From assembly GCA_945907225.1 (NCBI GenBank), contig CAMDSN010000093.1, forward strand, positions 1-6,635: a stretch of DNA of 6,635 bases. The letters are read 5' to 3'. Below, one piece after another: positions 1 to 4,836 of this stretch (positions are counted from its first letter, which is position 1; each line of letters begins with the position of its first letter). Origin of the DNA: Flavobacterium psychrophilum (GTDB lineage Bacteria; Bacteroidota; Bacteroidia; Flavobacteriales; Flavobacteriaceae). The position numbers and the translations under genes were made by a program. The notes below the pieces were generated by a model. It did not search any database, had not been told where the DNA came from, and saw nothing but the letters and a program-made list of their open reading frames with translations.

Positions 1-584
1 AGTTCTAAAATTTCATTTTGAATACTTAGCCCTTTATCTTTCAAGTACCACATTTGAAGCGCTGCTTTAGCTTTTTCATCAATCATTCCGAATTCCTTTT
101 TGTAATCCAACATAAATTGGTTGGCGCCAATTGGTCTTGGCCCATAATCCCCCAAAACTTCTAAAGTGTTTTTATCCAAAATAATCAACTTTGGTATTGA
201 CTTAGTTCCATTGGTTAAAAAAAGATTCGTCAAATCATCGTTTTCATCGCGAAAAACAATTTTTAAATCTATTTTTTCAGAGAGTTCCGCCATTTTATAT
301 ATGACCGGGAGAATCTGCGCTGCATCTCCACACCAACCTTCAGAAATGACTAACCAAATATAATCGCCTTTTATTTGATTTAATTTTTGAATGATTTCGG
401 TTGAAATTTTTACTGTTTTTTCTAAACGATTCATTCTGGCTTCGTTCAGTTCACTGTAATGTGTCAATGCTTCCGATTGTTCTTTTCCTGTTGATTTCCC
501 TTCTTTTAGTAAGTCCTTGATTTGATTTCTATAGCCAACATAACTATGACTTTGCGAAAGGCTATTTTCTGTAATGGATTTCAT
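1..584 (-). CDS. Thioredoxin-family protein with a single-cysteine WCGDA motif (3' end outside window)
   Basis: The reading frame is open from an ATG at 584-582 to the left edge, giving 194 residues (MKSITENSLSQ...) with no stop, so the C-terminus is missing. There is no signal peptide, so it is probably cytoplasmic. Residues 1-70 are polar and probably helical. A thioredoxin-like fold follows: a beta strand (YIWLVIS, about 75-81), the active-site motif WCGDA at 84-88, a strand at about 107-112 (LKIVFRD), the cis-proline motif SIPKL at about 129-133, then LIILD. It resembles the thioredoxin-like family Pfam Thioredoxin_9, common in Bacteroidota (assigned from memory of the motif). The second cysteine of a normal CxxC site is replaced, so Cys85 is alone; dithiol disulfide exchange is doubtful and a monothiol or non-redox role is possible. 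No strong Shine-Dalgarno precedes the ATG, as is usual in this phylum. It is transcribed divergently from pyrH. The fold is fairly secure; the substrate is unknown. Confidence 0.85.
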   Translation of the reverse strand, partial: MKSITENSLSQSHSYVGYRNQIKDLLKEGKSTGKEQSEALTHYSELNEARMNRLEKTVKISTEIIQKLNQIKGDYIWLVISEGWCGDAAQILPVIYKMAELSEKIDLKIVFRDENDDLTNLFLTNGTKSIPKLIILDKNTLEVLGDYGPRPIGANQFMLDYKKEFGMIDEKAKAALQMWYLKDKGLSIQNEILE

Positions 585-691
585 AACTGCTTTTTGATAC
601 CGCGAAGTTACAAAACACTCTAGTTAAAAAAACATGACAATTGTTTGGTAACATTCTTTTTGTCAAATACTATAAAAAAAGAGAATATGTT

Positions 692-699
692 TATATTTG
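692..699 (+). promoter_or_regulatory. Probable -7 promoter element (TATATTTG) for pyrH-frr
   Basis: TATATTTG matches the Bacteroidota primary sigma factor -7 consensus TAnnTTTG exactly. It lies 111 bases before the pyrH start codon in the only intergenic region that can hold a promoter for this unit. The match at -33 is poor: the nearest TTTG upstream (659-662) is 29 bases away, longer than the usual spacing of about 17-23. Transcription would start at about 704-706, right at the first copy of the leader repeat. The box is clear; its activity is inferred. Confidence 0.5.
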
Positions 700-704
700 C
701 AACA

Positions 705-813
705 TCTGAACTAAATCTCACAAAAGAGATTCTGAACTAAATTCAGAATAAATGACTCGAGCCCGATAGGGCGACAGCATTGCACCGATAAAAAACAATA
801 TTAAAGAGCAATG
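705..813 (+). promoter_or_regulatory. Structured 5' leader of pyrH (candidate cis-regulatory RNA)
   Basis: The roughly 105 bases before pyrH hold several exact complementarities. TCTGAACTAAAT occurs twice (705-716 and 731-742). Hairpin A pairs AATCTC 714-719 with GAGATT 726-731 (6 bp, 6-base loop). Hairpin B pairs ATTCTGAA 729-736 with TTCAGAAT 742-749 (8 bp, 5-base loop). A and B share bases 729-731, so they cannot coexist fully. Because of the direct repeat, TTCAGA 742-747 can pair instead with TCTGAA 705-710, enclosing hairpin A. A third stem, GCCC 761-764 with GGGC 769-772, follows. CATTGC 778-783 can pair with GCAATG 808-813, covering the pyrH start codon. I do not recognise a named riboswitch. 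The complementarities are seen directly; a regulatory role is inference. Confidence 0.4.
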
Positions 814-1518
814 AAATACAAAAGAATTCTTCTAAAACTGAGTGGCGAAGCTTTAATGGGTGAAAGGGCATATGGCATTGATCCTAAACGACTTGATGAA
901 TATGCTGATGAGATTAAAGAAATCCACAAGAAAGGTGTAGAAATTGCAATAGTTATTGGAGGCGGAAATATATTTCGAGGCATTGCAGGAGCAAGTAATG
1001 GGATGGATAGAGTACAAGGAGATTATATGGGAATGTTGGCAACGGTAATTAACGGCATGGCATTACAAGGCGCTTTGGAAGATAAAGGAATGCTAACACG
1101 TTTACAAACTGCTCTTAAAATTGAAGCAATTGCGGAACCCTATATTAAGAGACGAGCTGTTAGACATTTGGAAAAAGGGAGAATCGTGATTTTTGGAGCA
1201 GGAACTGGAAACCCATATTTCACAACAGATACCGCGGCAGTGCTCCGAGGTATAGAAGTTAACGCAGATGTTATTTTAAAAGGAACTCGTGTTGATGGTA
1301 TTTACGATTCTGATCCAGAAAAAAATTCCAACGCCATAAAATTTGAAAGTATCACTTTTGAAGATGTGATTAAAAAAGGATTAAACGTTATGGATTCTAC
1401 AGCCTTTACCTTAAGTCAAGAAAATAGTTTGCCAATTGTAGTTTTTGACATGAATACGAAAGGAAATCTTTTAAAAATTTGCGAGGGTGAAAATATTGGA
1501 ACTACAGTAAAAATATAA
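811..1518 (+). CDS. pyrH: UMP kinase (uridylate kinase)
   Basis: This cytoplasmic enzyme phosphorylates UMP to UDP with ATP, the committed step toward UTP and CTP. The 235 residues are close to the usual bacterial length (241 in E. coli), and the protein is of the amino-acid-kinase fold, unrelated to eukaryotic UMP/CMP kinases. Family motifs are intact and in order: KLSGEAL at 9-15 (phosphate binding), GGGNIFRG at 50-57, [16 protein letters not shown] at 71-86 (UMP site and subunit interface), [13 protein letters not shown] at 131-143 (UMP and phosphate contacts), and MDSTAF at 194-199 (nucleotide region). Bacterial enzymes of this family are hexamers, typically activated by GTP and inhibited by UTP; the sequence alone does not show this here. 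The ATG at 811 places KLSGEA at the normal distance from the N-terminus. It is followed after 45 bases by frr, the widely conserved order. The structured leader upstream could control it. Identification is secure. Confidence 0.98.
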   Translation: MKYKRILLKLSGEALMGERAYGIDPKRLDEYADEIKEIHKKGVEIAIVIGGGNIFRGIAGASNGMDRVQGDYMGMLATVINGMALQGALEDKGMLTRLQTALKIEAIAEPYIKRRAVRHLEKGRIVIFGAGTGNPYFTTDTAAVLRGIEVNADVILKGTRVDGIYDSDPEKNSNAIKFESITFEDVIKKGLNVMDSTAFTLSQENSLPIVVFDMNTKGNLLKICEGENIGTTVKI

Positions 1519-1563
1519 TTCATTTATTGTTATTTATAAAAATACAATCACAAATAAGTTAAA

Positions 1564-2124
1564 ATGGAAGAAATTGATTTTATTTTAGACAGTACCAGAG
1601 AATCTATGGAAGGTTCTATAGTACATTTAGAAAAAGAATTTTTAAACATCCGTGCCGGAAAAGCATCCCCTCAGATGCTAGGCAGTGTTTTTGTTGATTA
1701 TTATGGCTCTCAAACGCCACTAAGTCAGGTGTCTAATGTTAGTGTCCCCGATGCAAGAACTATTTCGATACAACCTTATGAAAAAAGTATGCTGCAACCC
1801 ATTGAGAAAGCAATCATGTTGGCGAACTTAGGTTTTAATCCGATGAATAATGGGGATATGATTATTATTAGTGTCCCTGCATTAACCGAAGAAAGAAGAA
1901 GAGATCTTGTAAAACAAGCCAAAGGAGAAGCCGAGGATGCAAAAATTAGCATTAGAAACGCGCGCAAGGATGCAAATACGGATATTAAAAAATTAGAAAA
2001 AGAAGGAACTTCTGAGGATATTTGTAAAAGTGCAGAAGATGATATCCAAAAACTAACCGATGCCTTCATTCGAAAAGTGGATGAAACCTTAAGTATAAAA
2101 GAAGCAGAAATTATGAAAGTATAA
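1564..2124 (+). CDS. frr: Ribosome recycling factor
   Basis: With EF-G, this factor splits the post-termination ribosome so that subunits can be reused. It is 186 residues long, against 185 in E. coli, and aligns along its full length. Domain I is a three-helix bundle: helix 1 is residues 1-30, ending in the conserved NIRAGKASPQML (28-39), and helices 2 and 3 run from about 107 to the end, containing LTEERRRDLVK (107-117), GEAEDAKISIRNARKDAN (121-138) and the C-terminal DDIQKLTDAFIRKVDE (159-174). Domain II is the small beta domain between them, about 31-104, with YYGSQTPL (46-53) and ISIQPYEKSM (67-76). The start at 1564 gives the family N-terminus. It lies 45 bases after pyrH with no clear terminator or promoter between, so the two are probably co-transcribed. 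A strong terminator follows 20 bases after the stop. Nothing is missing or odd in the protein. Confidence 0.98.
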   Translation: MEEIDFILDSTRESMEGSIVHLEKEFLNIRAGKASPQMLGSVFVDYYGSQTPLSQVSNVSVPDARTISIQPYEKSMLQPIEKAIMLANLGFNPMNNGDMIIISVPALTEERRRDLVKQAKGEAEDAKISIRNARKDANTDIKKLEKEGTSEDICKSAEDDIQKLTDAFIRKVDETLSIKEAEIMKV

Positions 2125-2143
2125 TTTTTTGCCTTCCAAATAT

Positions 2144-2175
2144 AATCCGTCTAATCTATCTAGGCGGATTTTTTT
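2144..2175 (+). terminator. Intrinsic terminator of the pyrH-frr unit
   Basis: AATCCGTCTA (2144-2153) pairs with TAGGCGGATT (2161-2170) as a 10-bp stem with one G-U pair and a 7-base loop. A run of T directly follows (the 3' arm ends in TT and five more T follow). The hairpin begins 20 bases after the frr stop codon and ends 41 bases before the next gene, so it separates pyrH-frr from the outer-membrane protein gene. Confidence 0.9.
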
Positions 2176-2180
2176 ATTTC

Positions 2181-2188
2181 TATTTTTG
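2181..2188 (+). promoter_or_regulatory. Possible -7 promoter element (TATTTTTG) for the DUF5686 gene
   Basis: TATTTTTG fits the Bacteroidota -7 consensus TAnnTTTG and lies just after the frr terminator, 28 bases before the ATG at 2217. That is a sensible place for a promoter, giving a 5' leader of roughly 20-25 bases. The expected -33 position falls inside the terminator hairpin and shows no TTTG. In such T-rich DNA the match could be chance. Confidence 0.4.
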
Positions 2189-2216
2189 TCATTAACATTG
2201 AGCCAAATCTCAACTA

Positions 2217-4694
2217 ATGAAGCAATTTATCTTTCTGTTTCTATTATTTCCTTTGTTGCTCAAAGCACAATTTCAAGTCAACGGTGTTGTAAAAGACCTC
2301 GATACCAAAAAGCCCCTTCCCTTTGCAAGTCTAAAAACTAATATTGGCTTTTTTGCAGTTACAGATGTAGACGGTAAATTTAGTTTTAATGCTAGTTTAC
2401 AAACTGAAACGTTGACATTTCAATATATTGGTTATCTGCAAAAAACAATTTCAATAAATGAAGGGAATAAAAATAGCACAATATATCTTTCTCCAAAAAT
2501 AGACGCATTAAAAGAGGTGGTTATTTATAATGACGCAACGGCAAAAAATATTATTAATAAAGTTATAGCACTTAAAGAACAAAATGACCCCAAAAAGAAG
2601 TTGAGCAGTTTTCAATTTAAATCCTACAACAAGTTGCTTGTTACAGCAAATCCAGATTCGATTATTGGGAAAATTGACACCACATTTATCTCTAAAAGTG
2701 GGAAAGTCAAAATTGATTCTTCAGATTTTAAATTCAAAAAAATTATCAGCAAACAACATTTGTTTTTGACTGAAAAAGTATCCCTGTTTCAATATGACAA
2801 ACCCCATTTAAAAGAAACTATAATCGGGGCTAAAATGGCTGGTTTTAAGGAACCAATATATGAAATATTAGGGTTTAATTTGCAATCATTTTCTATTTAT
2901 GACAATAACTATGAACTTTTTGAAACCAAATACCAAAGTCCTATTTCGAGGCTTGCTGCCAAAGAATATCGATATAAAATTATAGATACAATAGCCATTG
3001 AGAGCAGACCAACTATTATTATTTACTTCAATAATAAAACCAGCACTAATGGTCTTGAGGGATTGCTTTATATAGATGCTGAAAATTTTGCAATAGCAAA
3101 AGCAGTAATGCGCATTCGAGGGGTTTTGGACATTAGCGGCATTCACGAATTTACTTATTTACCAAAAGAAAACATTTGGTTTCCAATTCAAAAAAACTTT
3201 AAAATTTTAAAAGGCAAAAGTAAAGAACCAACTACTATTTTGGGTGGACGAATAAAATTTTCGGGGGAGGATGACGAAAGTGATAACAAAAAAGCAGCTT
3301 CCGATTTTACCTATTTTTCATCAGATGTGCGGGTATATGATTTGGAAATAAATTCCCCATTAAAGATTAAAAAATCATCAGTTACAATTGAAGCTACAGA
3401 AAACGCTAATAAACGTGATGATGCTTTTTGGGCCACTAACCGAAATGATCCTTTGGACTCTCGAAGTGAAAGAACTTACCATGTGTTGGATAGCATAGGA
3501 AACAAAGAGAAAATAGACCGAAAAATTAAATTTGGACGAAAAATAATCAATGGTTACATCCCCTTTGGACCTGTTGATGTTGATTTACGTTATATTTTAA
3601 GTTATAATAATTTTGAAGGATTTCGTTTGGGAATTGGGGGTGTTACAAACGATATTTTTTCAAAAATAATTAGAATTGAGGGATACTATGGTTTTGGACT
3701 AAAAGACGAAACCATCAAATATAATTTTGGAGCGGCATTTCGAGTTGGTAATTTTTCTAATACATGGATTGGTGGAACTTATACAGACGACATACGTGAA
3801 ATTGCTAGTACCAGTTTTGCTATTGATAAGCGCGTTTTTAAACTTTATGACAATAGACCAATAAACTTGAGTACCTTTTATAATTATAGGAACTGGCGCG
3901 GCTACATTGAAACTAAAGTTATTCCAAAAACAGAGAGTATTTGGCAAGTTACTCATAGTGATATAATCCCTCTTTTTAATTATACATTCAATTATTTGGG
4001 ACAGTCTTATAATGCGTTTAGTAGTACAACCGGAATCGTCTCTCTTCAGTGTAACCCATTTAGTGATTACATGCAAACGCTGAATGGGAAAATTGAATTC
4101 GAAAAAAGATATCCCAGGTTTACATTTCAGTTTACAAAATCTTTACCCAAATTCTTAGCAAATGATTTTGACTTTGGAAAAATTGATGCCCGTATTGAGT
4201 ATGAGAAAAAATATTTAGATGGTCAAAAATCGTCCGTTTTATTACAAGGAGGATATTCTTTTGGAGCGCTCCCTTTAACACATTTATATAATTCATCACC
4301 AAATAATTTAACCAAAGACAATATTTTAGAGAGAATAACAATTGCAGGTAAAAACAGTTTTGAAACGATGTATTTTAATGAATTCTTTTCTAGTGAATAT
4401 GTAATGCTCCATATAAAACATGGCTTAAAGAGATTCAAAATTATCAAAAAAATTAAACCTTCGATTTTTTTGGTTACTCGAATGGCGTGGGGAAATATGA
4501 AAAATTTGGATAGACATAATGGAATCGAATTTAAAACACTTAATAAAGGTTTTTTTGAATCAGGGTTAGAAATTAATCAAATATATAAAGGCTTTGGATT
4601 TACAGGTTTTTATCGTTATGGCCCAAATCAATTACCACGGTTTGACGATAACTTAGCAGTCAAATTAAGTTTTATTTTTGATATCGGTTTTTAA
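2217..4694 (+). CDS. DUF5686 / carboxypeptidase-like regulatory domain outer-membrane protein
   Basis: An 825-residue protein typical of Bacteroidota envelopes. Residues 1-17 (MKQFIFLFLLFPLLLKA) form a signal peptide with a likely cut before Gln18. Residues 19-93 are a carboxypeptidase-D-like regulatory (beta-sandwich) domain: VNGVVKDLDTKKPLPFASL, then VTDVDGKFSF and LTFQYIGY, the same N-terminal extension found on many SusC/TonB-dependent receptors. LKEVVIY at 98-104 resembles the linker seen after that domain. A long middle region (about 105-440) follows, matching my recollection of the DUF5686 family. From about residue 450 (FGPVDVDLRYILSYNNFEGFRLGIGG) to the end, alternating polar and hydrophobic strands suggest a beta-barrel, ending in LSFIFDIGF with a terminal Phe, the usual outer-membrane insertion signal. 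No TonB box or plug domain is evident, so it is probably not a classical TonB-dependent receptor. No substrate is known. It follows the frr terminator and seems to be a single-gene unit. Family call is confident, function unknown. Confidence 0.88.
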   Translation: MKQFIFLFLLFPLLLKAQFQVNGVVKDLDTKKPLPFASLKTNIGFFAVTDVDGKFSFNASLQTETLTFQYIGYLQKTISINEGNKNSTIYLSPKIDALKEVVIYNDATAKNIINKVIALKEQNDPKKKLSSFQFKSYNKLLVTANPDSIIGKIDTTFISKSGKVKIDSSDFKFKKIISKQHLFLTEKVSLFQYDKPHLKETIIGAKMAGFKEPIYEILGFNLQSFSIYDNNYELFETKYQSPISRLAAKEYRYKIIDTIAIESRPTIIIYFNNKTSTNGLEGLLYIDAENFAIAKAVMRIRGVLDISGIHEFTYLPKENIWFPIQKNFKILKGKSKEPTTILGGRIKFSGEDDESDNKKAASDFTYFSSDVRVYDLEINSPLKIKKSSVTIEATENANKRDDAFWATNRNDPLDSRSERTYHVLDSIGNKEKIDRKIKFGRKIINGYIPFGPVDVDLRYILSYNNFEGFRLGIGGVTNDIFSKIIRIEGYYGFGLKDETIKYNFGAAFRVGNFSNTWIGGTYTDDIREIASTSFAIDKRVFKLYDNRPINLSTFYNYRNWRGYIETKVIPKTESIWQVTHSDIIPLFNYTFNYLGQSYNAFSSTTGIVSLQCNPFSDYMQTLNGKIEFEKRYPRFTFQFTKSLPKFLANDFDFGKIDARIEYEKKYLDGQKSSVLLQGGYSFGALPLTHLYNSSPNNLTKDNILERITIAGKNSFETMYFNEFFSSEYVMLHIKHGLKRFKIIKKIKPSIFLVTRMAWGNMKNLDRHNGIEFKTLNKGFFESGLEINQIYKGFGFTGFYRYGPNQLPRFDDNLAVKLSFIFDIGF

Positions 4695-4779
4695 TAATAC
4701 CAAAAAGCATTAATAAAGTATTTTGATTAATTACACCCAAAGGGTTAACAATGTATTTTTTATTATCACTAAAGTTCTA
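4695..4779. other. Convergent intergenic spacer with a weak plus-strand hairpin
   Basis: This AT-rich stretch lies between the ends of the convergent genes. TTACACCC (4731-4738) can pair with GGGTTAA (4742-4748) with one bulged C and a 3-base loop, and a T-rich run follows at about 4754-4762. It could end the plus-strand transcript weakly, but the T run is not directly after the stem. No coding sequence or promoter is evident. Confidence 0.25.
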
Positions 4780-4812
4780 TAAAAAAAGAAGCTGTCAAAA
4801 TTGACAGCTTCT
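4780..4812 (-). terminator. Intrinsic terminator of the minus-strand T9SS cargo gene
   Basis: AGAAGCTGTCAA (4787-4798) and TTGACAGCTTCT (4801-4812) are perfect 12-base inverted arms separated by AA, giving in practice an 11-bp stem with a 4-base loop. Read on the minus strand, the stem is followed by an unbroken run of T (the complement of A 4781-4787). It begins 24 bases past the stop codon of the minus-strand gene. In the plus direction the stem is followed only by AATTTATA, so plus-strand termination of the DUF5686 transcript would be less efficient, though the stem may help. Confidence 0.88.
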
Positions 4813-4836
4813 AATTTATATAAGAATTAAAATAAA

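Noticed and set aside
166..363. Plus-strand ORF of 65 residues
   Set aside because: It lies wholly antisense to the thioredoxin-family gene, has no family features and is best explained as a shadow frame.
752..769. Five-codon ORF (ATG ACT CGA GCC CGA TAG) in the pyrH leader as an attenuation peptide
   Set aside because: It encodes only MTRAR, with no Shine-Dalgarno and no terminator-like T run downstream before pyrH. A five-codon ORF is expected by chance.
1519..1563. AT-only hairpin between pyrH and frr as a terminator
   Set aside because: ATTGT 1526-1530 can pair with ACAAT 1544-1548, but the stem is short and AT-rich, and no T run follows.
1776..2069. Minus-strand ORF of 97 residues opposite frr
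   Set aside because: It is antisense to a secure, fully conserved gene and its composition follows from the frr codons.
2129..2341. Plus-strand ORF of 70 residues after frr
   Set aside because: It runs through the frr terminator hairpin and into the signal peptide region of the DUF5686 gene in another frame. It shows no recognisable features.
3699..4076. Minus-strand ORF of 125 residues opposite the DUF5686 gene
   Set aside because: It is antisense to the predicted barrel region, which is intact, with no signal peptide, motif or promoter.
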